From: Phyto melanocephala
Lineage: Eukaryota; Arthropoda; Insecta; Diptera; Rhinophoridae
Direction: 5' to 3'
Length of the DNA stretch: 64,000 nucleotides
Assembly: GCA_941918925.1 (NCBI GenBank)
Contig: OW799234.1
Location: 44,980,412 to 45,044,411 of the forward strand
Under the pieces are notes generated by a model. That model was given only the letters and a program-made list of their open reading frames with translations, had not been told where the DNA came from and did no database searches. A program made the translations under genes and the position numbers. Position 1 is the first letter of the stretch, and each line of letters starts with the position of its first letter. Of the stretch, positions 61,901 to 64,000 are shown in pieces.

Positions 61901-63617
61901 TAAAAGAATTGCTAAAATTTATTATTCCAATTTGAATATTCTATAGTTCCAAATGGCATCACTAAATTTTTAATTATTTTGTTGCTTTATATATAGCAAA
62001 AAACACAAAATTAATCGATTACATAAAACGTATTTACATAAAGGAAGAACGTCTAAGTTTTGAAAAAATATTAATAATTAAATGAGAAATGAATGAACAT
62101 TTAATAACATTTAACATTTAATTTAACAAATAAAATAAGTACTATTGACTAGATCAAAACTAGAGTTTGTCAATTTTTTAAAACAAAAATACACATACAC
62201 ATACTTATGTATGTATAAGTGTATATGTGTGTGTTGTTATAAAAATAAGGGAAAATAGGAAAAGAGCGTACTAAAAGGAAATTTTAGAACAACACATTTG
62301 TATGCAAAACGTGGTAGTGGTAGTAGTAGTAGTAGTTAGAGTGTTTAAGTTGGTTAAAATAATAACAAAATTCCTCTGTTTTAAGTTTGTGTTTCTGTTT
62401 GTTGTAAAATCATTGAAACTATGGACTAGGTTCGAGACAAAAGATATTCGCAAATCTAGTACGTTGCGTAACGAAAAGAAAAGAAAAAAATTATTGAAAA
62501 TTATAAAACAAAACAACATCAATACAAATGACAGCTTAAGAAGAAATTAGTTTCAAAAAAAAAATAAATTATTGTGTGAAACTGTGTGTTGTTTTTATAT
62601 ATGTAGCTGTTACTGTAGCTAATGTTAATTCAAGACACATACTACATGTAAATTGTTTGGAATTTGTACAATTGTTAAAAGAAAAAAAAAAATACATAAA
62701 CGTGTAAAAAGTATTGAAATTATCTAGCTGTTTTAGAAACATTTTTGTATTGAAATAGAAAAGGACACATGTCAAATTTGTACATGTTACTAGCACTCTA
62801 AGATAAATGATGTTGAAATAAAAATAAAAAAATTCTATATTTTTTCCACAGTTAAAATATAAAATAAGAAAAAAAAAAAAAACAAAATAAGATGAACTTA
62901 AATTTTCAAATAAATTTCAAGTTATTAAATTTAGTTTAAAAAACGAAATAATAAAAAAAAAAAACGTATAAAAGTCGTATAAACAATAATTTTGTAAAAT
63001 AATTAAAAATAATAATAATAAAAATTGAATTAAAAATTTAGATTTTTACTTACTGGCACTCTTCGGCAGTATGTTTACTTTCGTCCGTACAATAAAAAAA
63101 TTTCCCATTGAATAATTGTACACCAATGACAGAAAATATAAATTGAAATAATATGTACACGATTAGAATGTTAACAACATTTTTCAATGAATTTACTACA
63201 CAATCGAAGACGGCTTTCAATTTGGGTACACGTTTGATTGTTTTTAATGGTCGCAGGACACGTAGGACACGCAACGATTTGATTGTTGATAAGTTTTGTC
63301 CAGCACTGCTACCGCTCATATCGAAACCAAAACTAACAGCAGCGCATATAACGACCACAGCATCCATAATATTCCAGAATTCTCTTAAATAGCTGCCAGG
63401 ATGTAATATAACACCTAAATCTACAATTTTCAGTAACATTTCTATTGTGAATACGCCGGTAAATGCATAATCGAAATGATTTAAAATTTTATTTCGTGGT
63501 GAATTCTCACGAACGGGATCTTCGGCCGCTAACGCTATCGATGACAATGAGATGACGACCATAATGAAAAAATCAAAGTAACGTAAATTAACCACCCAAT
63601 GGGCGCCGCGACGTATC
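2045..63617 (-). CDS. cac: cacophony-like Cav2 calcium channel alpha-1 subunit, partial (domains III-IV), spliced
   Basis: Pore-forming subunit of a presynaptic voltage-gated calcium channel, acting in the neuronal plasma membrane to trigger transmitter release (family knowledge). Ten exons in order encode IIIS1-S5, pore III, IIIS6, III-IV linker, IVS1, two alternative IVS2 exons, IVS3, IVS4-S5, pore IV, IVS6 and the first residues of the EF-hand. Key signs are pore motifs TGEGWP (III) and TGEAWP (IV), S4 arginine/lysine ladders in both repeats, and the IVS6 tail with [13 protein letters not shown]. Cav2 rather than Cav1 or Cav3 is inferred from close match to vertebrate Cav2 throughout, for example [17 protein letters not shown]. 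All exon phases are compatible. Using one IVS2 exon, about 576 codons are present. Domains I-II and most of the C-terminus are outside the window. Introns range from 152 nt to about 20 kb. Confidence 0.95.
2324..5813 (-). other. cac intron (pore IV exon to IVS6 exon)
   Basis: About 3.5 kb of AT-rich intron. Besides repeat copy 2 (3210-3882) I see only homopolymer runs. The small open frames at 2985, 3825, 4288 and 4943 have no recognisable content. Confidence 0.8.
3210..3882 (+). repeat. Interspersed repeat family R1, copy 2
   Basis: Begins aacaagtaagagtgctac and ends in the hairpin taccc...gatgggtataa. It has the (GACAGACGG)n stretch near 3718-3750, followed by cataagctttcagaaaat and tatactttatggggtcgg, matching copies 1 and 4. 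Its middle (ccgccattttgtagtggcgg) matches the subtype seen at 7.9-8.3 kb and 53.2-53.4 kb. Confidence 0.8.
5814..5908 (-). CDS. cac: cac exon: domain IV S5-P loop and pore helix
   Basis: A 95-nt exon of 31 codons plus two bases (AG of a split Arg codon). It encodes [19 protein letters not shown] and then [12 protein letters not shown], the extracellular S5-P turret and pore helix of repeat IV. Acceptor gcaaatag|GTA and donor TTCAG|GTATGT are acceptable. It is found only by translating the minus strand across 5.8-5.9 kb. It bridges the IVS5 exon (GMQ-VFGN) and the selectivity-filter exon ([11 protein letters not shown]). Confidence 0.93.
7341..7357 (+). repeat. (GA)n microsatellite
   Basis: About eight GA units inside the left arm of the hAT-B element. 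Confidence 0.9.
8397..10646 (+). mobile_element. Phantom-type Mutator-like (MULE) DNA transposon, degenerate
   Basis: A 2250-bp element. Left end ggtaccgtgaaataactccc and the reverse complement of the right end, agtaccgcgaaataactcct, are inverted repeats that stay similar for about 37 bp (continuing with aaatgaaataagtccc on the left). Flanks GTTTTTCT (8389-8396) and ATTTTTCT (10647-10654) agree at 7 of 8 bases, as expected for the 8-9 bp MULE target duplication. The subterminal regions on both sides are tandem variants of gaaataactccc. An 18-bp perfect inverted repeat lies at 8583-8600/8609-8626. The interior encodes a broken transposase with a FLYWCH-like finger, the combination known for Phantom elements of animals. 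Confidence 0.88.
8870..10338 (+). pseudogene. MULE (Phantom) transposase with FLYWCH zinc finger, broken
   Basis: Read on the plus strand in several frames. A FLYWCH-type C2-H-x-H finger is split by a frameshift near 8990 (CYEENC then IEHKHGE). The longest open segment, up to 9723, contains [14 protein letters not shown] and FKQLLFIF, the first catalytic Asp motif of MULE transposases (Asp at 9503-9505). A segment at about 9799-9880 gives [12 protein letters not shown] and LYGCWFNF, the second motif. Near 9930-10090 [13 protein letters not shown] and [13 protein letters not shown] follow, and near 10195-10338 [15 protein letters not shown]. At least three frame changes and several stops make it non-functional. 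An intron around 9104-9199 (gtaagtgg...gacacag) could explain part of the break. Confidence 0.85.
13030..13510 (+). pseudogene. mariner/Tc1-type transposase fossil, internally deleted
   Basis: The N-terminal part reads [18 protein letters not shown] then VRNIFRAI, two stops, and [16 protein letters not shown], matching the helix-turn-helix region of a mariner-type transposase family common in arthropods. From about 13318 the C-terminal end follows: [39 protein letters not shown], equivalent to the family's NLP-RSPDL...DYFLWGYVK and [10 protein letters not shown] motifs, with a frame change to [10 protein letters not shown]. The middle, with the first catalytic residues, is missing. The DL of the third motif is kept, but the Asp of DYF is now Tyr. 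Confidence 0.75.
17145..17327 (-). CDS. cac: cac exon: domain IV S4 voltage sensor and S5
   Basis: A 183-nt exon of 61 codons, phase 0 at both ends. It begins [19 protein letters not shown], giving the IVS4 voltage sensor with arginines and lysines at three-residue spacing, then [13 protein letters not shown], the S4-S5 linker [12 protein letters not shown] and S5 ([17 protein letters not shown]). Acceptor tattttacag is good and donor CAG|GTAAGTC is near consensus. This block is almost invariant between insect and vertebrate Cav2 channels. I see only one version of IVS4 in the window. Confidence 0.95.
18362..19426 (+). mobile_element. hAT transposon, internally deleted remnant
   Basis: A 1065-bp element with ends tagggtttttcccgggaa and its near-inverse ttccggaaaaaaaccct(a). 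It is flanked by ACCGTGAG (18354-18361) and ACCGTAAG (19427-19434), 7 of 8 identical, the hAT target-duplication size. Cccggg-rich subterminal blocks are present at both ends. Inside are an N-terminal BED-finger piece ([15 protein letters not shown], about 18660-18720) and a C-terminal dimerisation piece ([18 protein letters not shown] and [13 protein letters not shown], about 18900-19000), with the middle absent. It cannot be autonomous. Confidence 0.85.
18650..19020 (+). pseudogene. hAT transposase remnant (BED finger and C-terminal dimerisation region)
   Basis: The first part, from ATG at about 18650, encodes [19 protein letters not shown] and then, after a frame change, a segment with [19 protein letters not shown]. 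The second gives SERVFSVT and [16 protein letters not shown], typical of the hAT C-terminal domain. The catalytic core between them is deleted, and stops and frame changes break what is left. It belongs to the element at 18362-19426. Confidence 0.8.
21757..21863 (+). repeat. (CATA)n microsatellite
   Basis: About 26 units of CATA with one interruption (catgcatac near 21771) and a cct at the right edge. The long open frames of repeating MYVC or THTYI peptides over it are artefacts of the repeat. Confidence 0.97.
23040..23130 (+). repeat. Imperfect (GGT/GTA)n trinucleotide tract
   Basis: Interrupted repeats such as ggtggttgtggtggtagtag and ggtagtggtggtggtatt. On the sense strand of cac this is an ACC/TAC-rich stretch. 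Confidence 0.85.
25711..26090 (-). pseudogene. BED-type hAT-like transposase fragment (tentative)
   Basis: On the minus strand, frames in this interval give [25 protein letters not shown] and then [13 protein letters not shown]. These resemble the W...W...C...H-x-H pattern of BED-like fingers that start many insect hAT-type proteins. They are followed by [10 protein letters not shown], which resembles the segment after the finger in such proteins. The open segment 25995-25711 is 94 codons and ends without a catalytic domain. I found no terminal repeats. The family call rests on motif resemblance only. Confidence 0.45.
28195..28803 (+). pseudogene. mariner transposase fossil 1
   Basis: Plus-strand pieces match DD34D mariner transposases in order: [17 protein letters not shown] and IPITIDVV (about 28259-28340), [15 protein letters not shown] (first catalytic Asp kept, about 28500), [20 protein letters not shown], then [28 protein letters not shown] and [16 protein letters not shown]. 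The normal HHDN at the second catalytic position reads HHVN here, so the Asp is lost. Homology stops at about 28803. The N-terminus, part of the linker and the third catalytic motif are absent. Confidence 0.8.
28990..29790 (+). pseudogene. mariner transposase fossil 2 (different subfamily)
   Basis: Pieces in several plus frames follow mariner order: an N-terminal part ([16 protein letters not shown]), [12 protein letters not shown] (about 29105), an EELENSLE-like helix-turn-helix segment, AGFIQKQGN (about 29245), then about 29490-29640 [31 protein letters not shown] and [16 protein letters not shown], and [10 protein letters not shown] near 29730. The final catalytic SDY reads SNY, so it is inactive. 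It lies directly downstream of fossil 1 in the same orientation but is a distinct sequence type. Confidence 0.75.
30400..31300 (+). repeat. TG-rich low-complexity domain
   Basis: Long runs of tggtgg/ttgtgg/gttgtt words (for example tagctggtggttgtttgc near 30511) make the plus strand G/T-rich, and therefore the cac pre-mRNA A/C-rich. Open frames over it are compositional artefacts. Confidence 0.6.
32965..34085. repeat. Unclassified interspersed repeat split by a MITE
   Basis: Left part contains atctcgcgaaaaaggctgaa and cggatctaaatgaaatttgg at about 32990-33035, echoed by aaggatttaaatgaaatttg at about 33237. The right part, after 34008, reads agtcacgggtacaggctagc. These are common words in old insect repeats, but I cannot name the family. 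The MITE at 33283-34006 interrupts it. Confidence 0.5.
33283..34006. mobile_element. TA-flanked MITE with 14-bp terminal inverted repeats
   Basis: Ends CACGCAAAGAAAAA (33283-33296) and TTTTTCTTTGCGTG (33993-34006) are perfect inverses. TA dinucleotides flank both sides (33281-33282, 34007-34008), as for Tc1/mariner-class insertion. The 724-bp interior is AT-rich and non-coding. Subterminal ggttgtggtaaccat and cgaaccatgg add weaker symmetry. Confidence 0.75.
34578..35828. mobile_element. Putative DNA element with GACAAGGTGCATCC terminal inverted repeats
   Basis: GACAAGGTGCATCC (34578-34591) and GGATGCACCTTGTC (35815-35828) are perfect 14-bp inverses. Similarity continues inward (cacatggtcac against the inverse aataaggtgatc). 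The 1251-bp interior has a 63-codon minus-strand frame that I do not recognise and no clear target duplication, so the superfamily is unassigned. Confidence 0.55.
36056..36080 (+). repeat. (GA)n/(GATA)n microsatellite
   Basis: gagagagagagaga followed by tagatagat. Confidence 0.85.
36120..36830 (+). repeat. TG-rich low-complexity domain downstream of alternative exon B
   Basis: A tract of tgttgttgttg, ttggtgtttttttttggtgg and poly-T words. On the pre-mRNA this is an A/C-rich stretch starting about 0.8 kb past the IVS3 exon. Confidence 0.55.
37593..37676 (-). CDS. cac: cac exon: domain IV S3
   Basis: An 84-nt exon of 28 codons, phase 0 at both ends, encoding [18 protein letters not shown] and [10 protein letters not shown]. 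This is the IVS2-S3 turn and the IVS3 helix with the conserved PWNIFD aspartate. Acceptor ttctaaaagaattt is read as ttttag|AAT. Donor is GGG|GTAAAT. It is too short to show as an ORF. The next exon in gene order lies about 20 kb away at 17327 and joins as [11 protein letters not shown]. No extra residues are needed in the IVS3-S4 loop. Confidence 0.92.
37677..37828 (-). other. Short 152-nt cac intron between alternative exon B and the IVS3 exon
   Basis: Begins GTAGGTAGTTAC followed by a run of about 20 A on the sense strand and ends ttttag. It is by far shorter than the 4557-nt gap from exon A to the same acceptor, so exon B is the proximal choice. Confidence 0.85.
37829..37939 (-). CDS. cac: cac alternative exon B: IVS1-S2 loop and IVS2, mutually exclusive with exon A
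   Basis: Also exactly 111 nt and 37 codons in phase 0. It starts [19 protein letters not shown] and ends [12 protein letters not shown]. Against exon A I count 11 identical residues of 37, including His2, Leu12, Asn16, Phe19, Thr20, Phe23, Glu26, Thr27, Leu29, Lys30 and Gly35. The S2 core is therefore kept, while the extracellular S1-S2 loop and the S2-S3 turn differ. Its donor ACG|GTAGGTAG shares eight intronic bases with that of exon A. The acceptor (aaatttatag) is pyrimidine-poor. Only 152 nt separate it from the IVS3 exon. It lacks stop codons and keeps the S2 glutamate, so it looks functional rather than a decayed duplicate. Confidence 0.88.
37940..42233 (-). other. cac intron between the two alternative IVS2 exons
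   Basis: About 4.3 kb. It holds a two-unit tandem duplication (39001-39250), a fragment of repeat family R1 (about 39640-39720) and scattered pieces around gccacgcc/atgggagg words (38690-38720, 40280-40310, 40765-40790) from another old repeat. Nothing else is supportable, and no third IVS2 exon was seen. Confidence 0.7.
39001..39250 (+). repeat. Tandem duplication, unit about 149 bp
   Basis: tcaagagctttcac at 39001 recurs at 39150. Both are followed by cattca-a/gtatgtcc, then ataacac-tagaatat and gagagg/agaggg. The copies are diverged, with the second incomplete. Confidence 0.75.
42234..42344 (-). CDS. cac: cac alternative exon A: IVS1-S2 loop and IVS2
   Basis: A 111-nt exon of exactly 37 codons, phase 0 at both ends, encoding a segment from [17 protein letters not shown] through the IVS2 helix to [10 protein letters not shown]. 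The S2 acidic residue in SVETVLK, which in this family pairs with S4 charges, is present. The acceptor is a good pyrimidine tract (cctcttcactattag). The donor is AAG|GTAGGTAG. A second exon of identical length and matching phase lies about 4.3 kb downstream at 37829-37939. Using both would duplicate IVS2, so I infer mutually exclusive splicing. Version A is the one I would expect as the usual cac sequence, but that is from memory and unverified. Confidence 0.92.
42690..42961. mobile_element. Foldback MITE, about 40-bp arms
   Basis: Left arm from about 42695 (tatcgatgccttacttcctc, continuing aacctcgtatcttaaaaaat) is repeated in inverse at about 42914-42955 (gaggaagtaaggcatcgata at its outer end), with one mismatch in about 39 bp. 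The arms extend outward imperfectly as atatgatat/atatgacatat. The loop of about 180 bp is AT-rich. Confidence 0.8.
43930..43962 (+). repeat. (AAT)n microsatellite
   Basis: About 11 AAT units just outside the left end of the hAT element at 44005. Confidence 0.95.
44418..45790 (+). pseudogene. BED-finger hAT transposase, broken and interrupted
   Basis: From ATG at 44418 an acidic lead ([16 protein letters not shown]) reaches [15 protein letters not shown], a stop, then [13 protein letters not shown] and [11 protein letters not shown], forming a BED-type C-C-H-x5-H-like finger. A later segment (ECDFRKN-like, [16 protein letters not shown]) matches the region after the finger. After the nested repeat, about 45655-45790 gives [24 protein letters not shown], stop, and [16 protein letters not shown], the start of the catalytic region with the Asp-Glu of IIDETT. 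Stops, frame changes and loss of the C-terminal two thirds make it inactive. Confidence 0.8.
44885..45632 (+). repeat. Interspersed repeat family R1, copy 4, inserted in a hAT
   Basis: Begins aacaagtaacagttcggccg and ends taccc...gaagggtataa. It shares ggctcagctgggactcgat (about 45233), (GACAGACGG)n (about 45469-45500) and tatactttatggggtcgg with copies 1 and 2. Transposase homology on both sides shows its insertion limits to within a few bases. Confidence 0.85.
46179..47356 (+). mobile_element. Non-autonomous hAT-like element (hAT-A)
   Basis: A 1178-bp element with ends cagcgttgtcaact (46179-46192) and agttgacaacgctg (47343-47356), perfect 14-bp inverses in the usual hAT CAG-start form. It is the uninterrupted relative of 7005-11557. 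The flanking 8-mers GTATACAT and GTATAGTA match only partly, so the target duplication is not convincing. Confidence 0.75.
46494..46709 (+). pseudogene. Possible hAT transposase C-terminal remnant
   Basis: A 71-codon frame inside h[46 protein letters not shown]. The I..GL.R....C..Y..P.E pattern recalls the extreme C-terminus of some insect hAT-like transposases. No catalytic part is present. The related stretch in hAT-B (near 11140-11220) is frameshifted. Confidence 0.45.
47754..47777 (+). repeat. (AAC)n microsatellite
   Basis: Short run of AAC units flanked by caaaaat and aaaatgc. Confidence 0.85.
48368..48532 (-). CDS. cac: cac exon: III-IV linker and domain IV S1
   Basis: A 165-nt exon of 55 codons, phase 0 at both ends. 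It starts [18 protein letters not shown] and runs through the linker into IVS1 ([20 protein letters not shown]). Acceptor tttttacag is good and donor AAG|GTAAGTG is near perfect. It is immediately upstream, in gene order, of the choice between two alternative IVS2 exons at 42234-42344 and 37829-37939. Its phase-0 end lets it join either without a frame change. Confidence 0.95.
48533..50818 (-). other. cac intron (IIIS6 exon to linker/IVS1 exon)
   Basis: About 2.3 kb. It contains a diverged repeat tail (about 49196-49345, with cacggacagacagatgg and an ataacaaaattagt end) related to family R1, a 26-bp perfect palindrome at 49586-49611, and otherwise AT-rich sequence. Confidence 0.75.
49586..49611. 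repeat. 26-bp perfect palindrome
   Basis: gcaagtctcttgc followed immediately by gcaagagacttgc, with no spacer. Symmetry extends imperfectly outward (agatttga against ctaatct). Confidence 0.9.
50819..51020 (-). CDS. cac: cac exon: domain III S6 and proximal III-IV linker
   Basis: A 202-nt exon completing a split Gln codon and then encoding [19 protein letters not shown], followed by IIIS6 ([33 protein letters not shown]) and the start of the cytoplasmic III-IV linker ([12 protein letters not shown]). IIIS6 lines the inner pore. The run [20 protein letters not shown] is nearly invariant in Cav2 channels. Donor is CAG|GTGAGA and the exon ends in phase 0. The acceptor tttag is preceded by a short AT-rich tract. 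Confidence 0.94.
51021..51268 (-). other. 248-nt cac intron
   Basis: Separates the pore III and IIIS6 exons. It contains a GTAT microsatellite (51107-51143) and nothing else recognisable. Confidence 0.85.
51107..51143 (+). repeat. (GTAT)n microsatellite
   Basis: About nine GTAT units inside the 248-nt intron. Confidence 0.95.
51269..51412 (-). CDS. cac: cac exon: domain III S5-P extracellular loop and pore loop
   Basis: A 144-nt exon with 47 complete codons between split codons, too short in frame to appear as a long ORF. It begins [10 protein letters not shown], continues with the insect-type loop [19 protein letters not shown], and ends in the pore helix [15 protein letters not shown]. 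The glutamate of TGEGWP is the repeat III member of the EEEE calcium selectivity ring. Acceptor acaag|G is weak in pyrimidines. Donor is CCACA|GTAAGC. The preceding exon ends with CA, which joins the first G to give Gln. Only 248 nt of intron separate it from the next exon. Confidence 0.92.
52185..52250 (+). repeat. (TGAT)n followed by an 18-bp tandem duplication
   Basis: Five TGAT-type units (to about 52207), then ttctgtatatcaaaagct twice head to tail (52215-52232, 52233-52250). Confidence 0.85.
53170..53655 (+). repeat. Interspersed repeat family R1, copy 5, 5'-truncated
   Basis: Contains gacgtcatcttggattta, ttttcaagccctttta and gccattttgtaatagcggcc, then cataagctttcagga and an end (ttacaccctctatgaagg) that has lost the GGGTATAA hairpin. 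It matches copies 2 and 3. Confidence 0.7.
53847..54237 (+). mobile_element. Candidate solo LTR (tentative)
   Basis: A 390-bp segment starting tgtcgtgtgctatatt with a promoter-like tataaaaagggccgcgag near 54153, an aataaaac polyadenylation-like signal about 20 bp later, and ttattatcac at the end. The layout fits an LTR. I found no second LTR, no internal coding sequence and no clear target duplication. Confidence 0.3.
55190..55320 (+). repeat. R1-related repeat tail
   Basis: agatatactttataaggtct, gtgttacaaacggaataaca and tatacccccacca followed by cgtataaaaag. This is the same order of words as the 3' end of family R1 but a diverged subtype. Confidence 0.55.
57733..57910 (+). repeat. Interspersed repeat family R1, copy 6, 3'-truncated
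   Basis: Starts aacaagtaagagtgctatat, then tcggccgtgtcgaatcagat, aatacccttcaccatcatgt and acgccatccttgatattg. The rest, including the 3' hairpin, is missing. Confidence 0.75.
58273..58459. mobile_element. Small inverted-repeat element (MITE-like)
   Basis: Left end ggccgaggccatgcaataaa and the inverse of the right end gacggaggccacgcaatgaa match for about 25 bp with mismatches. A third, direct copy of the word (gtggctacgcaatgagcggc) lies inside near 58331, and ccgatctgccgatctgcc is a short tandem near 58406. It is notably GC-richer than its surroundings. Confidence 0.55.
60731..60990 (+). pseudogene. piggyBac-like transposase C-terminal fossil (tentative)
   Basis: One plus frame reads [28 protein letters not shown], stop, [26 protein letters not shown], stop. 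The W/P-L-...-NAW-LYR pattern followed by a basic linker resembles the end of piggyBac transposases after their last catalytic Asp. Two stops and no upstream catalytic motifs indicate a dead fragment. Confidence 0.45.
62311..62337 (+). repeat. (GTA/GTG)n microsatellite
   Basis: gtggtagtggtagtagtag and following units. The VVVVV and TTTTT open frames across it are artefacts. Confidence 0.9.
63054..63617 (-). CDS. cac: cac exon: domain III S1 to S5
   Basis: A 564-nt exon entering with one base of a split codon and leaving with two (CA). The protein begins [18 protein letters not shown]1 is followed by the conserved AAEDPV, S2 ([16 protein letters not shown]), S3 ([18 protein letters not shown]) and an S4 with a positive residue about every third position ([16 protein letters not shown]), then the S4-S5 linker [14 protein letters not shown] and S5 up to [13 protein letters not shown]. 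The donor is CCA|GTAAGTA, near consensus. The acceptor is atcag preceded by A-rich rather than pyrimidine-rich sequence, so the exact 5' edge is a little less certain. The upstream frame stays open for some codons, but homology stops at the proposed edge. The codon split at the donor joins the next exon as Q-GSYF. Confidence 0.93.
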
Positions 63618-64000
63618 CTGATTTTATTTATTTTTATTTTGTTTTTTTTTATTTTTTTTGATTTTTGTTGGTTTTCAATTTTGAGGGCGGCGCATGATTT
63701 TTTGAATTTGTTTTTTTTTATGTTTATGTTATGTTTATGTTATTTGTTGTTGTTTTTTTAATGTTTATGATTTGGAATTTGTTAAAGATGATTTTTGTAT
63801 TCAGGTTTTGTTTGATTTTAGCATTAATGATTTTTGTTGTGTTTGGTGGTTGTGATAGTTTCGTGCATCATGCAGGCATTATGAAGCGTTTGATTTTTTT
63901 TATAATAAAATTAAAATTTAAATCACAATGAAATTATTAAAAAAAAAGGAAATAATAAAAGTTTACCATAAAAAATTAAAAATAGGAAAATATAAAAGAG
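63618..64000 (-). other. cac intron upstream of the IIIS1 exon, incomplete
   Basis: T-rich on the plus strand with ttatgttt repeats. No exon of the domain II-III linker is visible before the window ends. Confidence 0.7.

Larger units (their letters stand above)
51413..63053 (-). other. cac intron (IIIS1-S5 exon to pore III exon), about 11.6 kb
   Basis: Contains R1-family fragments (53170-53655, about 55190-55320, 57733-57910), a candidate solo LTR (about 53847-54237), a short inverted-repeat element (58273-58459), a possible piggyBac fossil (60731-60990) and a GTA microsatellite. 55330-57730 and 61000-63050 are AT-rich with no gene I can support. Confidence 0.75.

Noticed and set aside
62271..62550. 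Open frames with VVVVV or TTTTT runs
   Set aside because: They come from the GTA microsatellite.
1..64000. tRNA, rRNA or CRISPR features
   Set aside because: No cloverleaf-like sequence, rRNA core or spaced direct-repeat array was seen. The sequence is eukaryotic.

Overview
The window is an AT-rich stretch of a higher-fly (Diptera, probably calyptrate) nuclear genome. It is almost entirely one part of one gene, read on the minus strand. Ten exons encode domain III, domain IV and the first residues of the C-terminus of a Cav2-type (P/Q/N-like) voltage-gated calcium channel alpha-1 subunit, the orthologue of Drosophila cacophony (cac). Both remaining glutamates of the EEEE selectivity ring (repeats III and IV) are present, as are both S4 voltage sensors. 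Every exon junction keeps reading frame. The 5' part of the gene (domains I-II) lies beyond base 64000 and the 3' part (EF-hand, IQ domain, tail) lies beyond base 1.

Layout in gene order (high to low coordinates): 63617-63054 IIIS1-S5; 51412-51269 and 51020-50819 pore III and IIIS6; 48532-48368 III-IV linker and IVS1; 42344-42234 and 37939-37829 two alternative versions of the IVS1-S2 loop plus S2; 37676-37593 IVS3; 17327-17145 IVS4-S5; 5908-5814 and 2323-2045 pore IV, IVS6 and the start of the EF-hand. The two IVS2 exons are both exactly 111 nt, both in phase 0, and 11 of 37 residues are identical. They can only be used one at a time. They are the most interesting host feature here.

The introns (up to about 20 kb) hold decayed mobile DNA. 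I can support a Phantom-type MULE with a FLYWCH finger, several hAT elements with 8-bp target duplications, three mariner fossils, a probable piggyBac fossil, several MITE-like or foldback elements, and a fly-typical interspersed repeat whose ends carry TATACCC/GGGTATAA. Several are nested. At 7.0-11.6 kb a hAT contains the interspersed repeat, which contains the MULE. At 44.0-45.9 kb a hAT is split by the same repeat. Near 33-34 kb a MITE lies in an older repeat. No tRNA, rRNA, CRISPR or second host gene was found. The species call is an inference from the gene sequence, base composition and repeats, not from any search.
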